Shown here piece by piece: positions 28,944-38,073 of a stretch of DNA of 43,544 bases. The stretch lies in the NCBI RefSeq assembly GCF_000422765.1, contig NZ_AUGR01000029.1, positions 1 through 43,544 of the forward strand, given 5' to 3'. How positions within the stretch are numbered: position 1 is the stretch's first letter; every line of letters begins with the position of its first letter. This DNA is from Neptunomonas japonica DSM 18939. Lineage in GTDB: Bacteria > Pseudomonadota > Gammaproteobacteria > Pseudomonadales > Balneatricaceae. The position numbers and the translations under genes are program-made. Below the pieces are notes generated by a model, which did no database searches, was not told where the DNA came from, and was given only the letters and a program-made list of their open reading frames with translations.

Positions 28944-28997
28944 GGGTACAGTCTTAGTTACTTGTCTTTATTTTCTGCTATTTTGTTAACTGTACCC
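28944..28997. promoter_or_regulatory. Candidate operator of the MocR-type regulator
   Basis: GGGTACAGT (28944-28952) and ACTGTACCC (28989-28997) are perfect inverted copies with centres 45 bp apart. They lie in the gap between the regulator and the divergent exporter, and the left copy touches the regulator start codon. Two separated half-sites suit a dimeric MocR protein. Confidence 0.6.
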
Positions 28998-29093
28998 TAT
29001 TTTTTAATGCTGTGTTGTCTCTTTTTTAATCAGCGCTTTATTCGTACTCTATCTCTTTAAATGTTACTTATATTTCACCATAGGGGCGCCTAT

Positions 29094-29978
29094 ATGGTTG
29101 CGTTGCGTACCAAGCTTATTCCTTTTATCCCATTTATCTTTGTGCTGCTATGGAGTACTGGGTTTATCGGGGCCAAATATGGGCTGCCTTACATAGAACC
29201 ATTTAATATGCTGTTTATACGAATGCTGTTTACGCTGGCGGTATTCATGGTATTGATGGCTATTTTCAAATCAAAAATTCCTACCGGTAGGCAGGGTTTT
29301 CATCAGATGGTTTCTGGCTCGCTGGTGCATGCCGCTTATCTGGGAGGCGTTTTTGCAGCCATAAAATGGGATATGCCTGCTGGCATAGTTGCTATTGTGG
29401 TTGGCTTACAGCCTTTGCTTACCGCGCTTATTGGGCGGATCTGGTTTAGACAATCATTGGCAGGGTTGCAAGTATGGGGCTTAGTGTTAGGGCTGGTGGG
29501 CGTGTCGCTGGTGCTAACTGGCGGCAAAGATTTAGGTGATTGGTCACTGAGGCCTGAAGCGATGGCTGCCTCTATCGTCGCGCTGCTAGGGATATCGATA
29601 GGCACGCTGTATCAGAAACGTTTTGGTGCTGGTGTTGACTTAATGGCAGGGTCTTTTTTTCAATACTTGGCAACGGCTGTATGGATGGGGCTACTGGCGT
29701 TTAGTATCGAAACGCGTGAAGTAGTGTGGTCATTTGACCTAATGATGGCGCTTGGTTGGTTGGTGTTTGGCTTGTCTGTATCCGCGGTTTTGTTGTTGAT
29801 GTATATGATTCGTGAAGGGGAGTCTGCCAGAGTTGCCAGTTACTTCTACTTGGTACCACCCGTCACTGTTATCGAAGCATGGTTGCTATTTGATGAAGCA
29901 TTAGGGGTGTTAGCACTAATAGGGATATGTATTACCGTGTTTGGTGTGTATCTTGTATTGAAAGCCCCTCAGAAGTAG
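29094..29978 (+). CDS. EamA/DMT-family exporter
   Basis: The 294-residue inner-membrane protein has about ten hydrophobic segments in two EamA repeats, beginning with FIPFIFVLLWSTGFIGAKYG. The first repeat ends near VGLQPLLTALIGRIWF, the second near VPPVTVIEAWLLFDEAL. The family exports amino acids and other metabolites. Pairing with a divergent MocR-type regulator suggests an amino-acid-like substrate, but which one is not known. ATG at 29094 has AGGGG eight bases before it and is preferred over the ATG at 29061. Confidence 0.88.
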   Translation: MVALRTKLIPFIPFIFVLLWSTGFIGAKYGLPYIEPFNMLFIRMLFTLAVFMVLMAIFKSKIPTGRQGFHQMVSGSLVHAAYLGGVFAAIKWDMPAGIVAIVVGLQPLLTALIGRIWFRQSLAGLQVWGLVLGLVGVSLVLTGGKDLGDWSLRPEAMAASIVALLGISIGTLYQKRFGAGVDLMAGSFFQYLATAVWMGLLAFSIETREVVWSFDLMMALGWLVFGLSVSAVLLLMYMIREGESARVASYFYLVPPVTVIEAWLLFDEALGVLALIGICITVFGVYLVLKAPQK

Positions 29979-30021
29979 CTATAAGCGATCGTGCTTCATA
30001 GTGTGAATGGAATGAATTCTT

Positions 30022-30834
30022 GTGCCAGAATTGCCTGAAGTTGAAACGACCAGAAGCGGAATCGAGCCGCATATATTGAATCAAGAAATTGCTGGCGTAG
30101 TTGTGAGGCAGTCGCAATTACGTTGGACGGTCCCTGAGCTTGAGTTACGTAAGCTTGAAGGCTTATCTATAAAGAGTGTGGTGCGACGCGGTAAGTATAT
30201 TCTTTTAGAGACCGAGCGTGGTGCGGTTGTTATTCATTTGGGGATGTCAGGTAGCTTGCGGGTTATTTCGGATGAACGCACAGCTTTAAAGCATGATCAT
30301 GTTGATATTGTTTTTGATCACGGGATCTTGCTGCGTTATACCGATCCGCGTCGATTCGGTGCTATTTTATGGCAACCCAAAGGGCATGTTCATGAACGCC
30401 TTGCCTCTCTAGGTCCAGAGCCTCTATCGGATCAGTTTGATGGGCGATATTTGCATCAGCAATGTAAGGGGCGATCTGTTACTATTAAGCAGTTCATCAT
30501 GAATAGTAAAGTGGTCGTCGGTGTAGGGAATATTTATGCCAACGAAGCACTGTTCCACGCAGGTATTGATCCCCGGAAATCGGCGGGTCAAATCTCTGAA
30601 AAGCGCTTAGCGGTGTTAGTGCAGAGAATCAAAAGTGTGCTGGCTGCAGCGATTTTTCAAGGCGGCACAACGCTTAAAGATTTTGTCGATAGTGATGGTC
30701 AGCCGGGGTATTTTCAGCAGTCTTTGAATGTTTATGGACGAGGCGGTGAGCCTTGTTCAACTTGTAGTCGCACGTTGAAAGAAGTGCGTTTAGGGCAGCG
30801 TAGTACGGTGTTCTGCAATTATTGTCAGCGGTAG
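30022..30834 (+). CDS. mutM: Formamidopyrimidine-DNA glycosylase
   Basis: MutM removes 8-oxoguanine and formamidopyrimidines from DNA and cuts the abasic site. The 270-residue protein starts MPELPEVETTRSGIEPHI, with the catalytic Pro2 and Glu3 after methionine removal. The helix-two-turn-helix segment VVGVGNIYANEALFHAGI and the C-terminal zinc finger (CSTC, then CNYC) are complete. The start is GTG. It is followed within 10 bp by the hydrolase gene. Confidence 0.97.
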   Translation: MPELPEVETTRSGIEPHILNQEIAGVVVRQSQLRWTVPELELRKLEGLSIKSVVRRGKYILLETERGAVVIHLGMSGSLRVISDERTALKHDHVDIVFDHGILLRYTDPRRFGAILWQPKGHVHERLASLGPEPLSDQFDGRYLHQQCKGRSVTIKQFIMNSKVVVGVGNIYANEALFHAGIDPRKSAGQISEKRLAVLVQRIKSVLAAAIFQGGTTLKDFVDSDGQPGYFQQSLNVYGRGGEPCSTCSRTLKEVRLGQRSTVFCNYCQR

Positions 30835-30843
30835 GAATATAGA

Positions 30844-31773
30844 ATGTCGATAGCCGAAGTACATATCAGGGAAAATCGCAAGGGCTGCGTAGTTGAAGAA
30901 CACCGAGGGCGTTTAAGAGATAAGTTGGATATCCATCATTATTTAGAGAAGCGCGAAAGTCTTCAAATAGGCGAGCTTGCGGTGCACTGTGAGCTTTATG
31001 AAGCTGACAATAAAGATGCCCCCGTCCTGATATTATTACCGGGTATTGGCACCTATTGCGAGTTGTATGCTGATATTCTTGGGCGCTTTGCAGAAAGCGG
31101 TTTTCATGCGGTGGGTTTGGACTATCCTGGTCATGGATATTCTGGCGGTAAAAGGGGGCATTACACAGTAGAGAGCGTTGTACAGTCGATCAGTGAGCTG
31201 ATAGATGAACTTGAAGAACGCTACTCTGGGCCTGTATATGTGTTTGGTTATTCGATTGGATCACTTTTGGCTGTTGCTGCTGCAGAGCAAGATAATAGGA
31301 TAAAGGGTGTGATGTGTGGAACCTTACTGATTCCAGAAATTCCGCCAGATACTTTTCATCAAATGGGATGGCAATGGACATGGGGAATGGCGCAGATGTT
31401 CCCTAGTATGAAGCTGCCGTTGAAATCGATGGTGGATTATGAGCAGCTGCTTGCAGGACACCCAGCAGCAAAAGAATTTAATCATGATCACCTTATGATG
31501 TTTGATTACCCGTTTAGTACGTTGTCTAGCTTGTACTCATGGCGCTCAAAAGTTAAATCTGAAGCTTTTGAATTTCATGCTGCTATTTTACATGGCTCAG
31601 ATGATGAGGTTATGTCGTTAGGTTACTCAAAGCGCTTAGTCGAAACCTTGGCTCACCCTTTTGAGTTAATTGAGGTTCCTGGTGGGCACATGATGCCTTG
31701 GTATAATCCCGAACTTTTGATTACTCGTGTTACTGAGTGGTTAAACGCTTTACCTAAGACGGGATTAAAGTAG
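30844..31773 (+). CDS. Alpha/beta hydrolase (monoacylglycerol lipase-like)
   Basis: The 309-residue protein shows an alpha/beta hydrolase fold: LLPGIGTYCELYADI, GLDYPGHGYSGGKRGHY, the nucleophile elbow GYSIGS, the acid in LHGSDDEVMS and the histidine in VPGGHMMPW. The YPGHGYSGGKRGHY stretch resembles monoacylglycerol lipases and lysophospholipases of the hydrolase_4 type. There is no signal peptide. Its substrate is not known; the next genes (PAP2 phosphatase, glycosyltransferase) suggest lipid work, which is inference. Confidence 0.8.
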   Translation: MSIAEVHIRENRKGCVVEEHRGRLRDKLDIHHYLEKRESLQIGELAVHCELYEADNKDAPVLILLPGIGTYCELYADILGRFAESGFHAVGLDYPGHGYSGGKRGHYTVESVVQSISELIDELEERYSGPVYVFGYSIGSLLAVAAAEQDNRIKGVMCGTLLIPEIPPDTFHQMGWQWTWGMAQMFPSMKLPLKSMVDYEQLLAGHPAAKEFNHDHLMMFDYPFSTLSSLYSWRSKVKSEAFEFHAAILHGSDDEVMSLGYSKRLVETLAHPFELIEVPGGHMMPWYNPELLITRVTEWLNALPKTGLK

Positions 31774-31864
31774 GTCTGTCATAAAAACTTCACCTTGATG
31801 TAACAAGGGCACCATAGATGCGGAGCGATAATTCTTATTATCGTATCCGTTTATGGGGCGCGTT

Positions 31865-32392
31865 ATGTTATCTATTCAAACGATCACCACTTTTGATACA
31901 TCGTTGTTTTACTGGTTCCAAAACCGGCGCCAAATGCATGCTGGGATAACTACGCTTAGTCGTAATATTTCTCGATTAGGTGATGGGGCGGTGTACCCCT
32001 TTTTGGGCGGCTTGATAGCTCTATTTGAGCCACTAGATGGTGTCTCTTTTCTGCACTTGGGGCTATTAGCTTTTGCTATAGAGCTTCCGCTCTACCTTAT
32101 TCTTAAACATATTATTCGACGTGACCGTCCCTGTCAGCGATTGGATCTTAAATCAGTTGTTACTCCCTTAGATAAGTTTGGTTGTCCTTCAGGTCATGCC
32201 GCTGCTGCGTTTGTTTTTGCTTCAGTGATGGCGCATGTGTACCCGTCTGTAGCATTGCTAGCTTATGTGGTTGCTATATTGATAGGCACTTCTAGAGTTG
32301 TATTGGGTGTTCATTACCCAGCAGATATTGTGGCGGGAGCAGTGGTCGGTATTGTGTGTGCAAAGTTGTGTATAGGGCTTGTAGGAGGATGA
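31865..32392 (+). CDS. PAP2-family membrane phosphatase
   Basis: The product is about 175 residues with several membrane helices and the three PAP2 phosphatase motifs: KHIIRRDRP, PSGHAAAAF and SRVVLGVHYPADIVAG. Such enzymes dephosphorylate lipid phosphates or undecaprenyl pyrophosphate at the membrane. ATG codons at 31853 and 31865 are in frame; GGGGCG seven bases before the latter favours it. The stop overlaps the glycosyltransferase start (ATGA), so the two proteins are probably coupled in function. Confidence 0.9.
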   Translation: MLSIQTITTFDTSLFYWFQNRRQMHAGITTLSRNISRLGDGAVYPFLGGLIALFEPLDGVSFLHLGLLAFAIELPLYLILKHIIRRDRPCQRLDLKSVVTPLDKFGCPSGHAAAAFVFASVMAHVYPSVALLAYVVAILIGTSRVVLGVHYPADIVAGAVVGIVCAKLCIGLVGG

Positions 32393-33405
32393 AGGTTTTA
32401 TACGGGGTGCAAGCAACGGGTAATGGCCATATTGCTCGTGCAAGGGTTATGGCCCCAGCCTTGGCTGAAGCCGGTGTTGATGTGGATTATCTTTTTAGTG
32501 GCAGGCCTAAAGCAGAACTATTTGATATGGAATGCTTTGGCGATTATCAAGCTAGGCGAGGCTTGACCTTTTGCATGGGCGAGGGTGCAAAAGTACTACC
32601 GCTAAAAACTCTTCTAAATAATAGTTTGGTTCAGCTGTATCGTGACGTTAGATCGTTAGATGTATCCCATTATGATTTGGTTATTTCTGATTTTGAACCT
32701 GTGACAGCTTGGGCGGCAAAGCTGGCGAATAAAGACAGTATGGGGATTGCGCATCAGTATGCCTTTTTACATGCATTACCTGATAGTTATTACTCCAAAC
32801 TTGTCAGGCCGGGAATAAAGCTGTTTGCACCAGTTAAGCAGGCGGTTGGTATTCATTGGGGCTCATTTGACGCTTTAATAGCGCCACCATTGATTAGCCC
32901 TGCTAGGTTTGCTTCAAAACCTACACATAAAATGATCTTGGTATATATGCCGTATGAAGTGAATGATGTTTTGTTCTATTGGTTTAGTGCGTTCCCTGAT
33001 TATGAGTTTCGGGTTTATAGCAAAATCGATAAAGCGTATGTACGACGTAATGTTGTATTTAGTCCATTGAGCAGAGATTGTTTTGAAAAAGATCTGTCGA
33101 TGTGTGAAGGCGTTATCTCTAATTGTGGTTTTGGTTTGGCGAGTGAAGCTATGCAGTATGGGAAAAAATTTCTTAGCAAGCCAATGAAAGGCCAGGCTGA
33201 GCAGCAATCCAATGCGCACATTCTGAAGTCATTAGGGCTGGCAACTATTATTAAGGAGTTGGATGTTGATGTAATAGAAGCGTGGCTTCGGTTAGATAGC
33301 CCTTTGCCTAAATGTTTTCCTAATGTTGCTGCGACATTGTCTGAATGGATAGCGAGTGAGCGTCAGAAACCATTGGACCAAGTTGTTAAACAGATGTGGT
33401 CTTAG
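32389..33405 (+). CDS. MJ1255/VC2487-family glycosyltransferase
   Basis: The 338-residue product resembles the MJ1255/VC2487 family of GT-B glycosyltransferases: it starts KVLYGVQATGNGHIARARVMAP and has a glycan-nucleotide region with CEGVISNCGFGLASEAMQYGKKFL, then PMKGQAEQQSNA. No reaction is established for the family that I can state. ATG at 32389 overlaps the PAP2 stop; the frame remains open upstream but would run inside the PAP2 gene. The coupling suggests a lipid-linked sugar substrate, as inference. Confidence 0.85.
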   Translation: MKVLYGVQATGNGHIARARVMAPALAEAGVDVDYLFSGRPKAELFDMECFGDYQARRGLTFCMGEGAKVLPLKTLLNNSLVQLYRDVRSLDVSHYDLVISDFEPVTAWAAKLANKDSMGIAHQYAFLHALPDSYYSKLVRPGIKLFAPVKQAVGIHWGSFDALIAPPLISPARFASKPTHKMILVYMPYEVNDVLFYWFSAFPDYEFRVYSKIDKAYVRRNVVFSPLSRDCFEKDLSMCEGVISNCGFGLASEAMQYGKKFLSKPMKGQAEQQSNAHILKSLGLATIIKELDVDVIEAWLRLDSPLPKCFPNVAATLSEWIASERQKPLDQVVKQMWS

Positions 33406-33527
33406 ACAACTTATGAGTAAGCATTAGAATTCAAATTCTAATTCAAGAAGCAATGGTTAGCGATTGATTCTGGCGTGTTGCTGTTAAGTGTAATGAGTAT
33501 GGTTAGCGGGATAGTGTATAAAGGGGC

Positions 33528-33562
33528 GAGTAAGCTTTATAAATCCTTTATAAAGCTTACTC
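33528..33562. repeat. Perfect 16-bp inverted repeat
   Basis: GAGTAAGCTTTATAAA and TTTATAAAGCTTACTC enclose a three-base loop TCC. It would form a long hairpin in RNA or DNA. No U-tract follows. It lies 122 bp after the glycosyltransferase gene. Confidence 0.85.
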
Positions 33563-33707
33563 ATTTGGCTTCCATTATCCGTGCGGTTGAAAGGCTTCCG
33601 TGCTGTTAACTACCTTGTGTCCTTTCCGCTGACTTGGCCATCCTTGAATTCGTTCCATGAACAGGAGATCCACCGTTGTTATTATGGCGAGTTGGCTCGG
33701 ATTTTAT

Positions 33708-33729
33708 ATAGGAAAAAGTCCTATTTTTT
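33708..33729 (+). terminator. Weak intrinsic-terminator-like hairpin
   Basis: ATAGGA and TCCTAT enclose a five-base loop, followed by a run of Ts. The stem is short and AT-rich and lies about 300 bp after the nearest upstream gene. Confidence 0.4.
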
Positions 33730-33767
33730 ACAGTAAATTATTGAATGTAGATTCATTATCTAAGGGG

Positions 33768-33796
33768 TAGACAGTTAGAGACTAACCGCTTAGACT
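33768..33796 (+). promoter_or_regulatory. Candidate promoter of thiDC
   Basis: TAGACA (-35) and TAGACT (-10) are spaced by 17 bp and would start transcription close to 33803, directly at the 5' end of the TPP riboswitch. Matches are moderate. Confidence 0.45.
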
Positions 33797-33804
33797 CATT
33801 TTTA

Positions 33805-33886
33805 TCTTGTCGGGGTGCCTTGTGTTGAGGCTGAGAGAAAACCCGCTGAACCTGATCCAGCTAGTACTGGCGTAGGAATCGAGATG
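33805..33886 (+). promoter_or_regulatory. TPP riboswitch (THI element)
   Basis: The conserved aptamer parts are present in order: GGGGTGCC, GGCTGAGA, ACCCGCTGAACCTGATC, CTAGTACTGGCGTAGG and AATCGAG. The thiD Shine-Dalgarno AGGA (33874-33877) lies inside the aptamer, and the thiD ATG follows at 33884. TPP binding would thus directly block ribosome access. Confidence 0.96.
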
Positions 33887-34720
33887 TACAATCATAGCTC
33901 TTCAACAGCTATGCCTGTAGCGTTAACTATTGCCGGCTCAGATAGCGGTGGTGGTGCAGGTATACAAGCTGACATTAAAACGTTCTCTGCTCTTCAGGTG
34001 TATTCCGCCTCTGTCATTACTGCAGTGACGGCACAAAATACATTGGGCATTTCTGCTATTCATTACATTCCTAACGATATCGTTGCTGCACAATTACGTG
34101 CTGTACTGGGCGATCTGGATGTTGCTGCTTGTAAAATAGGCATGCTAGGTGATGCTCTAACCATTGATGCTATTGCTTCGGTACTGGACGAGTTTCCTGT
34201 GAATTCGTTGGTCATCGACCCTGTCATGGTGTCGAAAAGTGGTAATGCATTATTACAGCCGGATGCTATTTCCTTATTGAAAAATCGCCTTTTCCCGATG
34301 GCTACTGTCTTGACGCCGAATCTGCCTGAAGCCGCTGTATTGACAGGGCTGCCTGAGCCTCAATCTCTTCAAGAGATGTATCACATTCTGGAACCGCTTC
34401 ATGAGTTAGATGTTCCTTGGGTGTTACTCAAAGGTGGGCACTTACCTGTAGATAATTACGCGATAGATCTGCTTTCTAATGGTAAGCAGGTATTTGAATT
34501 AAAGAGTGAGCGTTTCAAAACAAAAAATACACATGGCACCGGCTGTACGCTGTCTTCAGCGATCGCAGCAGGGCTCGCTAAAGGGCTAAGTGTTGAGCTG
34601 TCTGTTAAAGAGGCAAAAAGTTATATCAGTGCAGCAATTTCAGCTGCGGATACATTAGTGGTAGGGGCCGGACACGGTCCTCTGCATCATTTTTCGTTGC
34701 TCTGGGATAAAACTAGCTAA
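33884..34720 (+). CDS. thiD: Hydroxymethylpyrimidine/phosphomethylpyrimidine kinase ThiD
   Basis: ThiD phosphorylates HMP twice to HMP-PP for thiamine synthesis. The 278-residue ribokinase-fold protein shows ALTIAGSDSGGGAGIQADIK at the start, DPVMVSKSG, LTPNLPEAAVLTG, and the anion hole with the catalytic Cys in NTHGTGCTLSSAIAAGL. The start at 33884 (MYNHSSST) is placed just after the riboswitch; a frame open from 33815 lies within the aptamer and is not coding. thiC follows after 37 bp. Confidence 0.96.
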   Translation: MYNHSSSTAMPVALTIAGSDSGGGAGIQADIKTFSALQVYSASVITAVTAQNTLGISAIHYIPNDIVAAQLRAVLGDLDVAACKIGMLGDALTIDAIASVLDEFPVNSLVIDPVMVSKSGNALLQPDAISLLKNRLFPMATVLTPNLPEAAVLTGLPEPQSLQEMYHILEPLHELDVPWVLLKGGHLPVDNYAIDLLSNGKQVFELKSERFKTKNTHGTGCTLSSAIAAGLAKGLSVELSVKEAKSYISAAISAADTLVVGAGHGPLHHFSLLWDKTS

Positions 34721-34745
34721 GGCTATTTTCAGAGTTCAGTTCTAA

Positions 34746-36635
<1,890 letters not shown>

Positions 36636-36693
36636 CCTGAGAGGTTCTTTCGGTTAGTCTTATAGGGATGTTGATAACCGATGAAGATCCCCT

Positions 36694-36918
36694 ATGTCAG
36701 AAGAACTGAAGTATGTTGCGGTTGCTCTTCTTGTGCTGTTTGCTTTTGTGCCTGTCACCTTTCAGGCTCTTAGAAGACGAAAGGAGCAGCCGCCGCCTTT
36801 GGCCAGTAATGATCGAAAACTGTATCGATTGTGGCGCTCAGATCCCGATGCTTACCAGAGGCAGTATGGTGCTCTGGATGAAAAGTATATTGAGGCGCAA
36901 AAGAACAAAAACAAGTAA
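36694..36918 (+). CDS. Small single-pass membrane protein, unknown function
   Basis: A 74-residue frame opens with one membrane helix (YVAVALLVLFAFVPVTFQAL), then a basic stretch (RRRKEQ) and a polar tail containing YRLWRSDPDAYQRQYGALDEKYIEAQ. The positive-inside rule puts the tail in the cytoplasm. I do not recognise it. It follows thiC by 58 bp and precedes a strong terminator, which supports it as the last gene of the operon. Another frame overlaps it from 36713, but that one lacks a protein-like composition. Confidence 0.6.
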   Translation: MSEELKYVAVALLVLFAFVPVTFQALRRRKEQPPPLASNDRKLYRLWRSDPDAYQRQYGALDEKYIEAQKNKNK

Positions 36919-36935
36919 CGCTGGTGTGTAGCGAT

Positions 36936-36969
36936 GGTATTCACACTGCAATAGTGTGGATACCTTTTT
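36936..36969 (+). terminator. Rho-independent terminator after the thi operon
   Basis: A 12-bp stem (GGTATTCACACT with AGTGTGGATACC, one G-T wobble) and five-base loop are followed by five Ts. The T run reaches into the stop codon of the opposing deoxyribosyltransferase gene. Confidence 0.88.
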
Positions 36970-37501
36970 ACGATGCTGACATTCTCTCTAGCACGTTACG
37001 AAAAGCATTAAGGTGCGACTCATCATTCAGGTCATCTCCTAATAATTGAATTAGACCTCCTTTAGGCGTTGTGCTGCCTACCATCATCAAATTGTCACTC
37101 ATATCAAATTGCTCAACCATTTGGCCATTTTTGTCCTCTCCGGGAAGTGGTTGGCTTATACGCTCTGAGTAATTTTTATTTGAAAGCGTGTAACCCCATA
37201 CCGGCTTTTGTTGAGCAGCCATATAACCCATCTCAAACGCGGTGCCTTGATCCATTCCCGCACCTCGAAAGGGTGTCATATTGGCAATGATGCAGTCTGC
37301 TTGATTCATAAGTGCAATATTGGCGTGGTAAATTTCAAGACCTGCGTTGAGCGGCGTTAACTGCTCAAGATTAAGTTCGTTGTCTAGAGGAAATAAACCG
37401 CTATAGCCAAATTCATGACACAGTTTTTTCTTTGCTGCACCCAGCGCTTTGGCTGTTGGTCTGAAAACATCTGGACCTGCTAAATAAATGTATTTGATCA
37501 T
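36968..37501 (-). CDS. Nucleoside 2-deoxyribosyltransferase
   Basis: The 177-residue product matches the NDT fold: IYLAGPDVF at the start, a HANIALMNQADCIIANMTPFRGAGMD stretch, and the catalytic glutamate in QGTAFEMGYMAAQ. Such enzymes transfer or hydrolyse deoxyribose from nucleosides, in salvage or in nucleotide cleaning. Whether this is a transferase or a nucleoside hydrolase cannot be told. Its ribosome binding site AAGG (37509-37512) lies in a hairpin arm just before the ATG. Confidence 0.87.
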   Translation of the reverse strand: MIKYIYLAGPDVFRPTAKALGAAKKKLCHEFGYSGLFPLDNELNLEQLTPLNAGLEIYHANIALMNQADCIIANMTPFRGAGMDQGTAFEMGYMAAQQKPVWGYTLSNKNYSERISQPLPGEDKNGQMVEQFDMSDNLMMVGSTTPKGGLIQLLGDDLNDESHLNAFRNVLERMSAS

Positions 37502-37503
37502 GT

Positions 37504-37530
37504 GAGAGCCTTATCGTTATAAAGGTTCTC
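37504..37530 (-). promoter_or_regulatory. Hairpin covering the ribosome binding site of the deoxyribosyltransferase gene
   Basis: Read leftward, GAGAACCTT pairs with AAGGCTCTC through nine base pairs (one wobble), with a nine-base loop. The AAGG Shine-Dalgarno lies in the 3' arm, seven bases before the ATG. Confidence 0.5.
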
Positions 37531-37704
37531 TGTATGGCGTTTTTTGCATAAAGATTGAACAATATCCTCTGCATGCCCTCTGTCTGATGCTTGTAATAGA
37601 GCAAAGGCAATTAATTTAGGGTGTAAAGCGTCAAATTGAGATGCATAGGGTAAAGCTGGCACTGGCATAGATAATGGAACCTTAATGACAAGTCAGGCTT
37701 CTCT

Positions 37705-37971
37705 TTAATTGCTTTTTAGCGGGTGGTCTTCAGGTAATTGTTTAGCAATCCATAACGCGAGTTTATGTTTCATATGAGGCTCATCTTCTTGGTCTTTTGC
37801 AAGTGGGGCGATGAGCTTGTCTTGTGTCAGTAAATGATAAAGTTGTGTGACTTTCAGACTGCTGCTATCCGTCGGCTTAAACTCGTTGATACCTCGATTC
37901 TTCATATAGACTTCGCCGATACGTAACGCTTCTTTAAGCAGTTGAGCTTCCTGTTTGGGTTTCATTTTCAT
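37705..37971 (-). CDS. DUF5062-like small protein
   Basis: This 88-residue, mostly helical protein (KQEAQLLKEALRIGEVYMKNRG, then LYHLLTQDKLIAPLA and HMKHKLALWIAKQLPEDHPL) resembles the DUF5062 family known from marine gammaproteobacteria; this recall is from memory. No function is known to me. AGGAAC lies four bases before the ATG at 37971. It stands alone, between the deoxyribosyltransferase and mutarotase genes. Confidence 0.7.
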   Translation of the reverse strand: MKMKPKQEAQLLKEALRIGEVYMKNRGINEFKPTDSSSLKVTQLYHLLTQDKLIAPLAKDQEDEPHMKHKLALWIAKQLPEDHPLKSN

Positions 37972-38073
37972 TGCTGTTCCTCTTTGAAAATATGCATATA
38001 TTGAGGTATATGGCTTATTAGGCGTTGGAGCTGGAAACCACTAATAGTTTTCATGCACGCGTATTTAAAGTCT

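Larger units (their letters stand above)
33406..33804. other. Intergenic region upstream of the thi operon
   Basis: About 400 bp with no convincing gene. It holds a perfect 16-bp palindrome (33528-33562), a weak terminator-like hairpin (33708-33729) and a candidate promoter (33768-33796), listed separately. Confidence 0.6.

Noticed and set aside
33657-33773. A frame of about 37 codons upstream of the thi operon, beginning MNRRSTVVIMAS
   Set aside because: No ribosome binding site, crosses a terminator-like hairpin and runs into the candidate promoter; a chance frame is likely.
33815-33883. An N-terminal extension of ThiD beginning MPCVEAERK
   Set aside because: These codons are the TPP aptamer itself; the protein family starts at the later ATG.
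36713-36931. A 72-residue frame overlapping the small gene at 36694-36918
   Set aside because: The first frame has a clean membrane helix and charged tail; this one has a cysteine/leucine-rich start and no coherent layout.
37413-37610. A 65-residue minus-strand frame overlapping the start of the deoxyribosyltransferase gene
   Set aside because: No domain and no ribosome binding site, and it overlaps a real gene.
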